Shown: positions 28,801 through 44,158 of the stretch, one piece after another | Layout of the letters: every line of letters starts with the position of its first letter | How positions within the stretch are numbered: position 1 is the first letter of the stretch | Assembly: GCA_004026145.2 (NCBI GenBank) | Contig: CP034989.1 | Location: 3,176,134 to 3,240,133 of the forward strand | Reading direction: 5' to 3' | From: Takifugu bimaculatus | Lineage: Eukaryota > Chordata > Actinopteri > Tetraodontiformes > Tetraodontidae | Length of the DNA stretch: 64,000 nucleotides | Notes under the pieces: generated by a model | Databases searched by the model: none | What the model saw: only the letters and a program-made list of their open reading frames with translations | What the model was told of the DNA's origin: nothing | Made by a program: the position numbers and the translations under genes

Positions 28801-29082
28801 CATGCGCCTGGACTCTGGCCGATCCTACAGGTATAGGAAGGACCCCGCGGGCTCCATTTTAAAGTCCTCGTTAAACAACCCGACAATTAACCGGCGGAGT
28901 ATGTAATTGTGGAACCCGCTGTGTGATCGACATCCTGCTGCTATCGTGGCCACGGAGGTGGGCGGAGCTGAGGAGGGAGGACGGAGACAGACAGAGACAC
29001 TGAAAACTGGCTTACAAGCCTTTAAAATAGACACTCGGTGTGGAACCGCACTCAGTCTGGCCACATAATAAGCTCGCGCGCT

Positions 29083-29116
<34 letters not shown>

Positions 29117-32100
29117 CCGGCCAATGGAAATATGTGTTTGCATGCTGGTGGTTGTTTGCGTATTTTGTTCTTTTATGCACAAAGAAGCTCCTTTGTGTCC
29201 ATTCGGAGGGCTCAGCCTATCGGAGGTGATCCTCCGTGTCCCATCTGTCCTTTATCGTTCCTTCTCTTCGCCCCTGAGTCAGATCTTCAACCGCGTGCTA
29301 GTTTTGTTTTCTCCAGTTTACTTCTCTCTACCCCTTTTTGATGCGCTCCCTTTCTTCTCTGCTCCATTTAGACACACGCCCTAAACTACACCCGTCATTT
29401 GCACTCGACCGCGCTCCAAACGTGGGCCAGTCTTTCATGCTGCGGTTTTGCCCCCATGTAGCATCTGCATGTATCACATTTTTTCACGCCGACTCACACA
29501 CCTGACCGCAGCGTTCCGTAAACTCCCAGCTCCATCATTGTGCAATGACTCCAGTTAAAAAATCCAGTTGCTGCCGAATCTGTGTGACCCTATGGAGGGG
29601 GCGGGGCCTCACGCACACGCTAGACTGACGTGCCCTTTCCGATCCGACTGAGTTTGGGAGAATCTGACCTACGACTCCTCAGCGAAACCTACTTAACTGC
29701 CAGTTTTTAGAAAGCTCCACAAATACAATTATGCTCCCTGCAACACATGCTACATGCACAACATAACGTCCGACATTCGGACAACACCTGCGGCGACGCC
29801 CGTGTTCGTGCTTATCGAGTGTCCCACAATTCTGCAGTATTTATAAAATATTCCATTATCCTCACACGCCGTTTGTCGCCACAGCCAAGTAAACAACGGC
29901 CTTTAGCGCAGTATGTGTTAGCTAAAAGATTAACATGTGTAAGCGCTGCAGGGACACGCACGGGCGGAAAAATGTCCCTCGCCTTTGCATCTGTGTTTAG
30001 AGACGTGGGTTTGGGTTACAGCGCAGCGCGGATTGCTGAATGGCGGGTACGAATGGGTGCCGCCACCTGCTTGGTCTCGTCAGTCAGACGGAGAAAGGGG
30101 TGCACCGTCCACTGCGAACAGAGTCGTGTTACAAGCGGAGGGGACATCTCCGCGGAAAGATGGACCCGGTGACGGATGGACGGCAGACGAGTGCAGCCTC
30201 GGCCAGCCTCTAATTTAGCCCGTTTTGGTTCCCTCTCTCCCTCCGATTTGTTCTTCCTCTCCCTGTCATAAATGTCAGACGCAGCATTAGACATAATGAG
30301 GCCGGTTCCTGAAAACACTTCTCCTCAAATGTCAAATTTTAGGTCACCACGTTGGGGAAATTGCAAACATAAATCCTCCAAAGTCTATAATTTCAGGGCT
30401 TTGGTTTTTGAGTATTGTCATTTTTCCAGTGCGAAAGCATTTCTCCAAAGGCAGACGCTGCGTTCATTTATCACACGGAGCCTTGTTTTGTGAAATAATG
30501 GAGTGGGACTGTGCGTCCGCGTCCGCGTCCCCGCCGCGTTCACTGTCACAGTTTGCCCGGGACAGGCGGGGATGTGTAGCCCTGCCTCATTAATTTCTAA
30601 TAAAACTGCAGAGCTGACATCGGGTTACACGATGCGGCTGACAGGCTGCGCTAACAGGCAGTGGCTCCAGACATGACCACGTTAACCACAGCCTGGTTCC
30701 TCTCAGAGTCCATCCATCAAGCCGCCTCTCTGCACGGCTCCGCGGGCGGACACGGTGCCTGCTTGGACGGCCCATTTCATAGCCCCCTTTATGTGCTTTT
30801 CTTTTTTACTTGCAAAAACGTGCATTTGCATTTCTGTGTGTTCTTTATGAAGAGAGGCACGGAAGAGGGGCTAAACGCGTATGTGCGTGCGTGTGTTTCT
30901 CCGCGGTCGGCGCGGCCAGGCCCGCGGTCGCAGAGCTGGTGGAACGCCACCCTCCGCAGTCCAGGAGGCGACGCGACCCAATTAAACGGTTCCACTTTTG
31001 TTCCTCCACAGTTCCCCCCTGCTTGTTCCACGTGTCTCACTCACTTTCTGCCTCCCCCGCCGCTGAGACGGCGCAGGAATGCCGTGCGGCCGCGGCTCTG
31101 GCGTTTTGGGTCGGGAAAGTATGAATGGTGCTTTATGGTGAGAATCAACACATATTTAGGTTTCTTAAATAGATCCTCTGCGGTTTGGGATGTGGCCACA
31201 TGTTCCTCGTTAGTCCCTGGCGTACGTACACAATGGCGGAGCGCAGGCGTATTCACACAGGTATTAAATGTCCCTGAATGCTCCGCGCTTTACTTTCAAA
31301 TCAATCAACACTTTATTTCCACTTTAGGCCCTTAACGGCACATCTTAATTGTCCGGCGCGCACGCCAGGCTGCGCGTTTCTCCGTCAGAGCGTCACTCGG
31401 CCGCACCTGAAAGAGAAATCCGCCGGTCGCCATGGAAACCAGCCCACACCTGCTCAGAAAAGATGCGGAGGGAGGGAGGGGAAGCGAACTTTCCAGGCAT
31501 GTGTGGATATCCTTGAGCTCAGGATAATATTCCATTCTTTGTTAAGCAAAGCTTTTCTGTGCGTTTCCAGCGTCTCGCCCGCCGACACCTGCGGGCCGAG
31601 GCCGCCGCCACACACATCCACACACGGGGGGGGGGGCACATTCAGAGGTAGAGTGGGGGGAATAAAGAGTGTGTGTGATGGCAACGCACAGGAAATGAAT
31701 AAAATAAGAGTAGGAGAGGGTCACATTTTGACCATGCTGCATTAGTTTAATGGAATATTACCCGTCGGCTGGAGCCAGTCAAGTGTTCCCCTCCAGCCGG
31801 CGTTTTATGCTCCGCGTCACTCCAACACGGTCGAGGAGCGGCGCCTTACGCGCATCCAGATAAACATCATTTAATGCCCCGTCGCCTCTCTTTCACGCCG
31901 TTTCATTATTCCGCGATTGCGCGGCGCGTAGGCGTCTAAAATGCCTGCCTGGTTGGAGACGGGGAGTGAAGAGTACTCCACAGACAATTGCACTTCTGAA
32001 TGTAACTGGTTTTCATCCCTGGGGCTTTTTTTAATATCTATGAAAAAAAATAAAAAATAAAACAAAATAAAACCAGGAGCCAGGTTATTTTCTATGATTG

Positions 32101-35100
32101 AGCAAAGCAGCCAGACAAATAATTCAAAAGAATTACTTGTTTGGGCGCAATAAAATGACATGAATCAGCGTTTCGACTGTTAGCTTCGTGCTAACATAAA
32201 GGAAATCTGTTGAATAAAGGATTAAGACCCTGATAGAATGATCAGGAGATGTTTACTGACAATCCGACGTGGCAACTGTCAGACTAATCCTGATTATGAC
32301 TTTAATCATGATTGATTAGCCTCGTGGAGTGTGTGGAGGTCTGAGCGGTGTCTTGTAGAAGCTGCTGAGTGTGCTCGCTGTTCCACTGGTTCATGCCGCA
32401 TAAGCACAACTGCTGATTGGTTTACTTAGACTGGGTAGATCTGCGTGTGTGTGTGTGTGTGTGTCCTGGGAGAATTGGTGCAGTGTAAACATTTAGGTCA
32501 ATATGAATGGAACATGCGTGTCAGGGTGTGTGGAGCTTCGTGTCGATACCTCCTCCTGCGTGTGTGTTTTGTGTGAGCTCTGCTGTTCTCTCCACTTCTG
32601 CCCATTCATCATTTCCAAACGAGCGTGTACGTGTTTGACTTGGAGGTCCTTCTGCGCTGGCCCGCCTCGTTCCTCTTCTCCAAACAGATCCGGGCTTCGG
32701 GTCGAGCCTCTCCGTGTGCTGCGTCTTTGTCAGACGCCGCCATGTGTTCTCCAGTTTTTTAAAGGAAGAAAAACGGAGAAAAAAAAAAGACTCTGGCCCA
32801 TCTGAGGTAAATCTTTCATGACCGACCTCAGACGGCTGCCTTTTTTGGACCATGTTCCCGGCTCCTGGGTCGAGCTCCAGACTCTCGCTTTTTAGCTGAT
32901 GCGGCGTAAGCCAAGATGGAAAGGGATGAAAAGACGGAGAACAATGTTTGTCCTCGTGTTTGTACTTCTACCTCAGTATCGTTCCCAGTTTTCCGGGCCT
33001 TCCCTGGCTCCTTGTCTTCACTTTACCACAGAGGCTTTAGAGCACTTCCTTCCACTGGGAATCACATCAACCTCTCCGGTTGGGAGGCTGACAGTAATCC
33101 ATCCATCTGATTGGTTTCCACACCACAATCAGCGGCTCTGGTGAATTTATTACATTTCCTGTCCGGATCAGCAGTTTTTTTTGAGTTTCCTGTGAGTGGG
33201 CGGGCCTTAACAGCACCTTAGGTACTTGTCTCAGCACCTCGTGCCCCCTAAGGCACCAGGGCCCCCTGGAGGTCCCCCTCTGTCTGTGTGGCCTCACGAG
33301 TGGACGTAAACCTGACGCCACACGTCCACTCGGCCCATCTGCGGCACACACCAAATTCTCACACAAACGCGCTCCCACAGACCTCCATTCATGCCCGCCC
33401 ACGCCATTTTCTCCAGCCTCAAACAGACATCCGAGAGACGCAGATGAGGCGCAGCGCTCTGTATTAGGTGGCGAGCCCCCCCCTCACGCCCCTTGCCCAT
33501 CCCCGCTGGTAGTCTGTACACAGACGCGGTCCACATACCGCCTTCCCCACCTCCCCTCCCATCAAACCCAGCTTTCATGTCGACACAGATGTCCAAGATC
33601 TTACACACTGGGAGTGGGCGCAGATGGCTCCTATAGAGGCCCGTCAATCACAGCCCCGGCGGGGGAGCGCTCCACCAATCGTACACATACATGTACTGTA
33701 TATACAAGTTCTGGTGCACACGTGTGTCCCGTGTGGTCGCGTGGTGACACTGATAATGATAAACGGTGCAATTGGCTACAGATGCAGATGGAGAATCCAA
33801 TAAAAACGACTAAATATTTCAAGTTACGTGGCTCAGACCGGCGCTACATGACAACCCCCCCCCCCCCCCACACACACACACACACACCCTTCCCCACCAC
33901 CGGCCGAATGAATTATTCAACCAATCACACGGCTGAGCAGTCAGAAGTGTATCCCTGATTGGGGCGTGCTGCGCTAACTTTCTGCTGATGTCTGTGGAAA
34001 AAGAAGGGGGAAAAAGCTAATTTTGCTTTAGCTGTAAATCAAACTCCACATCCGACCTTTTACTGCTGTTGTCCTGGGATTTAGCCCCGCGTTTTTCTCA
34101 CAGATCTCTTTTCTCTCCTCCTGCAGAGATGCTAGAGTCCAGTAACCTGGTCACCTTCGACGGCCTGGCTAACAGCTCCAGCTACGACACCTTCCTGCTG
34201 GACGAGGAGCGAGGGAGGCTGCTGGTGGGTGCCGAGGACCACCTCTTCTCCTTCGACCTGGTCAACATCAACCGGGACAAGAAGCAGGTGAGGCTGAGGG
34301 AGGAGGCGCCGTGTCAGGCTGCAGCGGCTGTTATCTGAGCTCCTCTCTTCGCTCCATTACTCCGACTGTCTGTCTCAGGCCCGTAATTGTGTTACGCCAC
34401 CCGGACGAGGTTAGCCGTCTTTTTATCAGAACCGGTCCAGCTTCACGGACGCGGGGGGGCCGAGCTGGGTTATGAAAGTGCAAAGGAATGTGCAGTTGCT
34501 GCAGGTGGGAAGAACATTCTCTTCCCTCTAGCTGTGTCCTGAACGCGGATCAAAAATAGCGATGGAGCAATCAAAACAACCACTTTATCTGCGCGGATTC
34601 CGTTGTTTCGCTCTTAAAAACCGCGCAACCCTCCACATCTGTGTGGCAGCAGGCGCACAACTCAACTCGCTTGCTAATAAATTGTGCGCTGATATAATCA
34701 TTCCCTGACTTCCCTGCAACTTTCATGTGCAGAGTTCAGCCTGTGCTTATAATTTACACTAGTGCGCGTTCAAAATTTACAGTGTGGATTAAGGCTGGGG
34801 CCCAGAGTCGAGGGGGAGATTCTTACACTTTTCCCTCCGTGTGTTTGTCTTCGCAGTCGTTCCTGAGCTATTTCTAATTGATCGTGTTTAACATGCAACA
34901 CTGGTAATGAAAATGTGTGTGTTAATGAAATGTGCCTTTTCTTTACCTCCTCTCAAATACGCCTTCTCTCCACACAGATCGCGTGGCCCGCCACTCCCTC
35001 CAAAAGGGATGAGTGCAAGTGGGCAGGGAAGGACTTTTGGGTGAGTCCAGAGTTCATTTACACCCTCACTAGAGTTAATTTAAACCATATTTTTGTATGT

Positions 35101-37761
35101 TCCAACCAAAGCCATTGAATCATTTGACATTTTTGAGGTATTTTGTTAGTTTTTGAGCTTCTTAGGTCATTTGTTTCTGTTTTAGAGGTTTTAAAGACTG
35201 TAAAGACAAAAATCACTTAAAACAGGTTTCATTTAATTGCGAATAAATGTTTAACGGTGATAAAAATGATTTAACGTCCCCATTCATGGTGCCCATATGA
35301 CTGCTGACGTCAACACCAGGAAGTTTCTCGTTTCCAGCGAGGAATTTACAGAAAGGAAATTAGTTCAGAAAAATGACAAATGTGCTCTAAAGCCCACTGT
35401 ACCCTACAGACCCCCGCCTCCCCTGACACCTATAAACAAACACGCTGGATGACAGATGTTTGGTCGCTGTAACGCGCACGTTGAGGCATTACCTCAGAGG
35501 TTATTAGCCGCTCCGGGGCGGATGTTTATGCATGTGCCTCAGATTGTGCGCATATGTGCGTTTCTGGTGTGTTTTTCCCGAGTCGGCGTTATCATTGGAG
35601 GTGTGTTAGCTCACGTGTGCTAAACGTTTGCTATGTGGCAGCAACTTTGTTTGCAGAAGTGCGTGTTATCGTGCCGTTGCTGTTTGGATAGGCGCTCGCC
35701 GTGGATCCGGTCTCAATTTCACGGCCGGGCGATTCCGGAGCGTGGTGGCGACGGGGTTTGTGAGCTAAACAGAACTGTAGCGTCCTTGCGAATTGGGGGC
35801 TTTACTGCGGTCCGGTTACAGATTCTGAGTCTGACGCGAAGTCGCAACCACACAAGCAACACTACACCTTTGGTTCAAGGCTCTGTGGTAACAACATTTG
35901 TTCTGGCGGCCAAATAATTTTTGAAAAACACGATGATGAAGTGCTCGCGTGCAATGAAATCGTTTATTCCTAAAAACGAGGCCGTGAGAGTGAAGGCACC
36001 ACAGAACGGACCCTGATTGAGACATAACAAAGGTATTAACATCCCCCAAACAATTCCTCCTCCACCACATTTTATAGCCACGGAGCAACTGTAACAGCTG
36101 CCCACCAACATGCCTGATTTTCTGCACAACACTTTCCAGGTCGTTGCCTTTGATTCAGCGAACAAAGGATCCTGGAGAGTAGAGTGGTTATTTCTGGACC
36201 GTCTGAAGTCTTTTCCAATGAATTCTTCAGCCGTTACAAGTATTTGTTTTAAAACATTGTTATATAAAACTCATCCACAAGTAAAAGCAACAGCAGCATG
36301 AGAAATGCTTAAGATTTTTGCCCTAAATGCACTAAAATGTCTAATATAAATGTACATTTCTTTACTTTATTTTAAATACTTTAATTTTGTATTTAATTAA
36401 TAGCATCTAGTGATTTTTATTCAATAAATATCACATTTACTATTAAAGGAATGATAGTGTGCTGGCCAATAAATACAGTGAAATGACGATATTAACTTTT
36501 ATTATTGATATTTTAACAATAACATAATTTTTAACAGTAACATAATTTTTCTGGTTCTATTTCTTTATTCTAAAATTTTAAAAACTAACAGAAGCAAGAT
36601 AAAAAAAATAATCTCTGGCCCTAATTTTAAAACATTTCTCTGAAAGTGTAATAATACATAAATTAACTCATTAGAAAAGTTATCCAATAACTGCTCTGCC
36701 AGTTAACTTAGATTAACAAAAAAGGAGAAATGATAATTCTCGTGAACACTAAAGTTCTAATTACACTAAAGTTCTAATTACACTAAAGTTCTAATTACAG
36801 TTAATGAAGCAACGTGTTATTCACAAGTTCAGAAATAATAGTGGGATGATGTCACAGCATTTAACATTTGGTAACCGCCACCTCAAGATGGTTCTGTTGT
36901 CTGTGGTTTGTTTGTTTGGGGCACCTCAGGGTCGAGACGCAACCGCTGCAAACAGCCACGTAAAATCCCAAATGACATCGGGAGCACTCGACGATGTGTG
37001 CATAATAAAGTGTAATAAAGGGTCGGAAGATGACGGCGCTCCTGCTCTGCAGAAGTACGATGCACAGAGGGTAAAGTCATTAAGTCTGAGATCCAGGAGA
37101 GCGCGGGGTTGAGGTCAGCCTGTTTGGAGCGCTGCTGTGGGCTAATAATAACAGAGGTGGTGAAAGATATCCAGCACTTTAGATCCCAGCAGGAAATGCT
37201 AACATGCTAGCGTTTCATTTGATGTGTGGTACCATAAAAAAGGTAAAGATTGTGACGCGAATGTGCAGCAACAGACGTGGATTCTTGAGATTTAAGAGAG
37301 TCGGGCCTGAACTTCTGAAGCCTGTCAGCGGGGCCGAGCTCTAAGATAAAGACGCATAAGCCAGCTCGGTGAAGACAGGAATTCTTTGCCGATCAGTTGC
37401 GGTAAGTTTGAAACTGAAAGCTCGTGTTTTCCCAAGGAATTACGTGCTCCGGAATTCAGGAAATCACTACTCCCACGTAAGCAATAGACCCTTCCACGAC
37501 CCCTCTGAAACAGGTGAAGCTGGTTCCCGCTCAGGCCGATTCAGTTACGAGAGTCGGACATATTTTCGTTTGCGTCCTGGCCGCGATCCCTCGAATGGGC
37601 GTTTTCGTGTGTTTTTGGATGAGTGTTGGACGATGTTTGCAGGGTGTGATCCCAGAGTCAATTTGTTACTAGGCTGAAAACGCGATCCCAAACATTCAAC
37701 ACGATGATGTGCCAGCACGGTTTAAAGGATGTGTCAAAGTACGGAGCGAGGAATGGTTCTG

Positions 37762-37823
<62 letters not shown>

Positions 37824-40800
37824 CATGCACTGCTTGTGTGTGACATGCACTGCTTTACCAAATCCCAAAGCAAATGTGCGTTTAATTACTCGGTGACTGT
37901 TCAGTGTGTATGTATAATAAGGCAAATCCCAGGCTAATCTCTTAAACACATGTGTCCAAATCAACTCCTCCAGGCCACTAATAACCCTCCGATATTAGTC
38001 AATCCTGTTGATTAGCGGTCTAATAAACAGTCTCACACCGCCGGGACTCTGGATGTGCTCCGGACCGCCAACCCAAACACACTCGGAAAGCTCAAACACA
38101 GGAATCATTAAAAATCCAGGAGAGCTTTGCCCAGGCTTGCAGGTGGGATTTCCTTGATGGAGACTCATTTCTTTCCATAAGTCTTTTCCAAACCAAGTGG
38201 AAATACCCCACAAGACAGGGAATTCCAACCGAGGTTTTCCGTTTTCTGTTATTGTCTGCTTCCAATTTGTCTTTATTTGCAGTTAAATCATGCCAGGGCT
38301 GTCTGTGTCCAAAGTGTTGACATTGTTTTCACAAAGGATAAAAACGTAATTTGAGTTTTATGATATGGAAACTATACCCTGCACGCATGTTTGACTCCCG
38401 TCCAAACAAAGGCGGATTCATACTGACCTCACTTGTGTAGGAGTCCTTATGAGTGCATGGTTGCGGTTTTAGCAGACGTTATCTTCTTTCCTTTTCAGAA
38501 AGAGTGCAACAACTTCATCCGCGTGCTACAGCCTTACAACCAGACCCACTTGTACATCTGTGGCACAGGAGCCTTCCACCCAATCTGTGCTTTCCTGGAA
38601 ATGGGCAAGAGAGCAGAGGTAACACTCACATTGTTTTTGCACATTTAATCAGTTTATATATATGCAAAAGTAATTTCTTCATTCATTAATAAGTCATGAA
38701 CGCAACAGGGGAATAAGGGATAGTGCTATTGTAAAGCTAATGAAAATCTAATAGTGTCCCCTGGAACCACAATTGTGCACTGCAATTACACATTTAGCTA
38801 TCTTTGCAGGGACCTGGCCAGCTTGAACACAGCTGTGTTATTGTTTATTTTAGTGATATTAATATTAAAAATTTGTCCGGTCTCACAAAGACTGTGAGAC
38901 CCCACGGTGCTGTTTAGAGAATAAAGACCCCATCTGTGTAGAAAAACAAGTAGTCACACACACACACACACACACCATGTTGAACAAATCAGTAATCACT
39001 CCCCTCATTGATTACACTCTCAACAGTGTGTGTGTGAATTGCTAATTATTCATGACGGGGCATTGAACAAGCTCTCCCGACATAATAGTTTAATCAGTCA
39101 TCCCGATAAAGGTCTGGAGGTTAATCAGTGCATCAGCAGGCGTCTGTGCTTCGGCTACGGACTGTTTACAACGTGCTAATTTGAATGACGGAGGAGCTCC
39201 TTTGAATTTAAATGAGTGGCGATGGTGATTTGAAAGTGTGTTCACAATTATTTCTTTATTTAGCACAATTTATTGTTGATCACTTTCAGTTTGGCGTAAT
39301 TTGAAACGAGCCCTCTAAATGCACCTTTAGCCAGAACCACGGTGGCTTTTGCTGGCCTCCGTTTGAACTTTGACCCTTTCCCACCGCAGGATAACGTCTT
39401 TCGCCTGGCCTTGCATTTCGAGAACGGCCGAGGGAAAAGCCCCTATGACCCCAAAATGCTCTCGGCTTCACTTCTGATCGGTGAGTTTGATCTCCTCCTT
39501 GATTAGTTCCAGGAAGTAAACTCTGGATTCCAAACCGGACATTTGTTGCCTCCCTCACTGCCAGATGGAGAGCTGTACTCTGGCACATCTGCCGATTTCA
39601 TGGGAAGGGACTTTGCTATTTTCCGTACCCTGGGAGATCATCACCCAATCAGAACGGAGCAGCACGATTCAAGATGGCTCAACGGTAATAAAAGATACAA
39701 ACATGTAAATCAGTTTTATGTTCATTAATATCGGTGACAGGTTAGTTTAGCGCAAGTGAAATGTAATATTGCAACTCCTTAAAGTGGATTAGCCACATTC
39801 TCTTCGCATGAGCTGCTTTTCTCCAGATTACAAAGACCAAAACATTTTTTAAAAGGATAGTCATTTTAAAAAATGAGGGAATATTACAGAAGATTACAGA
39901 AATAAAAATGTCAGAGATTTTGTTTTAACAAATGTTTTATTGTATGAAGATAATAATGCCTTTTAATGTTTTTTATTATATTCATTTAATAGCCTTATAG
40001 TAATATTATTATTATTAAAAAGTGAAAAAACATACTTTTTATTGTATAAAAATCTAATATGTAGGACTTTTTCTGTTTCCTATAACTTAATATCATTTAA
40101 ATATATGTCAATTTAGAATAAATACACACTTTAATGTTTCACACAAAGCACATATATATTAAAATAATTTTCCAATAAGTTTCCTGTAGTCAAGTATGAC
40201 CAAAACTGACTATTAAAGTCAAATGGGACAATTATGGCCCCCGCAAACCGCAGCGACTGTGAACTGACTGGAAGTACAGTCCTGCCATTGACCCGTACGG
40301 AGGGGGGAAAATCCCACTGATCTTTTCAGCGGACTTTGAAGCATTAAAGTCCCTCCCGAGCCTCAAGTCGCCAATCACTTTCATTCATAAGCGGACATCA
40401 GATATCAGCGGCCATTCAGCAAAAGTCCTCTGGCTTTGCCTGTGCTGCTGAGATTAGCGGGCCAGCGGAGCGTTGTATACTGCTCGCTCTCTTTTGCTAT
40501 CTGTCGGCACCGCTGAGGACTTAGGGAGCCACAAAGGGTCAGTTTGAACCTTTCCCTCAAGCTGTGCCATCCCTTTTTCCCCCCACTTTCCCACAGAACT
40601 AATCCACTCTCAGCTGTTTTCCTGTAGTGGAGTCAAGTTCCCTCCAGCTCCCTCTGCCCCAGTCCTCCCCCCCGGCACCCCCAAAAATCACAGACGCCAC
40701 CCCTGGGCCGTGATGATGGCTGTGACATATTAATAAAGAACTTTTTGGGAGTTAATCCCCATCGATCTTTCACCTTGTGTCCATTCAGGTAAAATTCAGA

Positions 40801-43542
40801 TTCTGGATTGAGTCCATTGTTGGCATGGAGACGTTCTATTCAGTCGTCAGCAGTGAGGTTACGTGGCGCTCAAATGAAATATAGGACTGAATCTTAATAG
40901 CAGTTGATTTTTCCAAAGGATTTGAGATTAAATGCTAGCTTTGGCTCCACATCTCCTCGCTCTTTATTGCCCCCATACTTGATGCCGGCGTGGGCCAAAA
41001 GGCTGCGGAATAGAGCGGTTTGTAGCTGGGAATTATGGGGGATGAATAGAATGACCTCAGCGGCTGGCGACACTGGTGGACGCCTGTTTCCGTACGCGAG
41101 CTAATCCGCGCGTTCATAAATTTTCGGATTTAGCGGCACATTTGCAGTGGAGGTACGACGCCTGTGTGGGGTACGCCTGATTCATACCAGCGGTCTCGCA
41201 CCCGCGCGACACTTATAAATCCGCTTCCCACTTTGGCCACGCTTGTCTTTTTCACAGCTACTCTATATCTTAAACGGCCATGCGGGCGGGCGTAACACAG
41301 CACTGCTTGTTTCTCTGCTAACACCCGGAGCTTTTTGAGACGGGCTCGTTTTACGCGCGGCGGCGACTCGGGGACTGCAGCGAGGGTCCTCCCGGGAAAG
41401 GCCGGGGAAATTCCGGCCCCCGGAGGCTGCGTCCCTCACAGCTTTGATCCCCCATCGCGCTTAAAAGAGGAGACAAATTTATTCGAGTGTTACGGCGGGA
41501 CGGCCTGAGCCGCGTGTGTTTGCGAGGATGTGGTCTGCAGACGGGGGGGGATGGGGGGGGGGTTATGTGGGATTTAGGAAGGGAGCGCTGGCTCGGGGTG
41601 AAGTCAGATACTGTAACAGCATAAAGTGCATGGCTGTTATTACCGAGCCGTGACTGCAGAATATCACGGGGGATTGGTTTGGGAGGTGTGAAATAGGGGT
41701 GAGAGTTGGGGCAGAAGATGGATGGTTTAAGAAGGGGAAAGAAATGTGTACGCGATGTTTGTGAGGCATAAAATGTGCTTATTTCATGCTAAAACAGGCC
41801 AGAGTGTCTATTCAGGTAACGACTTGCTACCGATTGTGTGTTACATTGTGTCAATCAGTGAGGGTTTATGGCGTTTCCTCCTTGCAGACCCCAGGTTCGT
41901 AGGCGTGCACTTGATACCTGAAAGCGACAACCCGGAGGACGACAAGATTTTCCTGTTTTTTAAAGAGAACGCCATGGATGGCGAGCACACGGGCAAGGCC
42001 ACCATCTCCAGGATCGGACAACTGTGTAAGGTAACAACACGCAGACAAAAGCCAGGTCCAGAGCAGGAAATGAGGTCAGACTTTTTTAAATTTACGTCGT
42101 GTGTGTTTGTGCAGAACGACATGGGGGGCCACAGGAGTCTGGTGAACAAATGGACCACTTTTCTCAAGGCCCGGCTACTGTGCTCCGTCCCCGGCGTCAA
42201 CGGAATCGACACGCACTTTGACGAGCTGCGTGAGTGCATCGTCTCTACTTAAACGGCCACCTCCTCTCAGATGTCCCCACTAATCCACCCTCACTTTTCT
42301 CCACAGAGGACGTTTTCCTGATGAGCTCCAAGGATCCCAAGAACCCGGTTATCTACGCTGTTTTCACCACATCCAGGTACCGACGTGTTGTCATGGTAAC
42401 ACAGTGATGTAACACCAAGCTCGTTAATGTCTGACTGCATGAATCGACCTTTGAACTTCAAGATGTTATTTAATTTAGGGGGAAATAAAAGCTGAACTGG
42501 TGGGTTTTTTAACGGCACCAGCATGATGAGGGGCCAAGATCTCAAACAGCCTGACAGATGTGGGCAGGATCACGTTTGTTTTGATGATCTGTTACCAGGA
42601 GACCTTGAGAAGCAGATGTGTATTCAGGAGGCAGGTTATTTCCTCCGTATTAAAACGCTGGATCTTTCCTTCTTTCCATCGTGAATTCTCATTGTTCGTG
42701 CCCTTGAGACACTTCGTGTAATTTCCCAAAGAAAACGACACTGCTGATGTGAGCGGCCAACAGTGTCCCTGTCACATTCCCAGACAGAATTCCCTTCCCA
42801 TAATCCACTTACAGGTGTCTTGTGTTTGCGTTCCTCTCCTTCCTCTCCCCTTTTGGCGGATTTCAGACGGGAGATTGCTTTTAGGCTGATTCCCCGTCTG
42901 CTGCGCTACCTGTCCCTCCTTTGAAACCTTGGCTGGGGCTTATGGGGAAATCAGATTAGGGGGTGGGGGGGGGTGAGGGGAAACGTGATATTCATGCACA
43001 CCTCCCGCCTCAGCCTTAAAGGGGGGCGGCAGAGGCCGGGCGTCCGTGTGAAGAGGCGAAGGCGCGGGGCAGACGCAGATAAGTGATGTGAAATGGCGCA
43101 GATGGAGGCACTTATCCTGATTATGATAAATTTGCATGGGGGGAGGGTGGGAGGGGGCTTTGTGTCCAGTAGCGTTTGCAATTAGCTTTAAAAGAAGGAC
43201 AAACACGTCGCCATCAATCACCGCTAACGATAAGACGGTTGAATAGAACGGCGGCGCCCGGGGAACGTGCACCGACAGGTGCGCTGCACCGGGAGGCCGG
43301 CGTCCGGCTCTCTGGAACGCACCCAGAACAAGAGGTCGGTGCACATGTGCGCCCGTGCCGCCGTGGAAACGTGCACTTTAAAATTCAATTACCGTGCATT
43401 GAGGAATTAGAGTGGTTTAATTGGTTTTCTAAGTGGCCAGTTTTCACAGATGTATGGGGGTCACGATTCAGAGGGGCTGACTTTTAATATCACTGCTTAA
43501 TGAGGCTTAAAGAAGCTGCCACTGGCAGATCAATGTTTGACT

Positions 43543-43578
<36 letters not shown>

Positions 43579-44121
43579 TGGGCATCCCGCCTTTCTTAAG
43601 CCCAGACGTGGTAGTGTCTGTTCTGTACCCCTGGAGTTAATTGAATTTCTCTATAATTAACATTTTTAAATGCTAATCCATTCATCGTTCCCGCTCCAGT
43701 GAGGGCTGACGGCTGTGGGAATGCCAGCCGCGTCCCTAATTAGACCGATACAACTTCCCGTTGCAGTCAGCCAGACAAGGGCTCGTCACAGAATGTCACC
43801 GCAGAAGCAAAGGTCCGTGCAAATCCACAGCCGGCATCTGTGAAATGCGATAAAAGCTGGTGAACGAGCATCCGGGCGACAGGGAAACGATTACAAACAT
43901 CGGCAAAACAGCGTAACGGATCCTCCTCGGATGAGGTCACCCCGACATTCATTTGGAAATTCTGCAATATCAGTAAGAAGATCTCTGGAGATGTGCTATT
44001 GGTGACTGGAGCCGAGATCTAGACTCCCAGTGTCTACTGGAATAAGTATTATGGAATATTCCGATGAAACTCAAGTTTATGAGTCAGTGAGGATGACCTG
44101 GAACATGACTCTGATGTGAAC

Positions 44122-44158
<37 letters not shown>

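Larger units (their letters stand above)
25851..34126 (+). other. sema3a: sema3a intron 1 (8.3 kb)
   Basis: Largest sema3a intron. Contains one CTCF-type motif, TG/GT/CCT repeats and a C15-AC repeat. The longest open frame (30661-31335, 224 codons) lacks recognisable domains and is treated as chance. Confidence 0.85.
35041..38498 (+). other. sema3a: sema3a intron 3 (3.5 kb)
   Basis: Holds the possible transposase remnant, a markedly AT-rich block (about 36300-36800), the 17-bp triplicate and the TG30 run. Confidence 0.9.

Noticed and set aside
30661..31335. 224-codon ORF in sema3a intron 1
   Set aside because: No domain, composition like its surroundings, and it overlaps other open frames.
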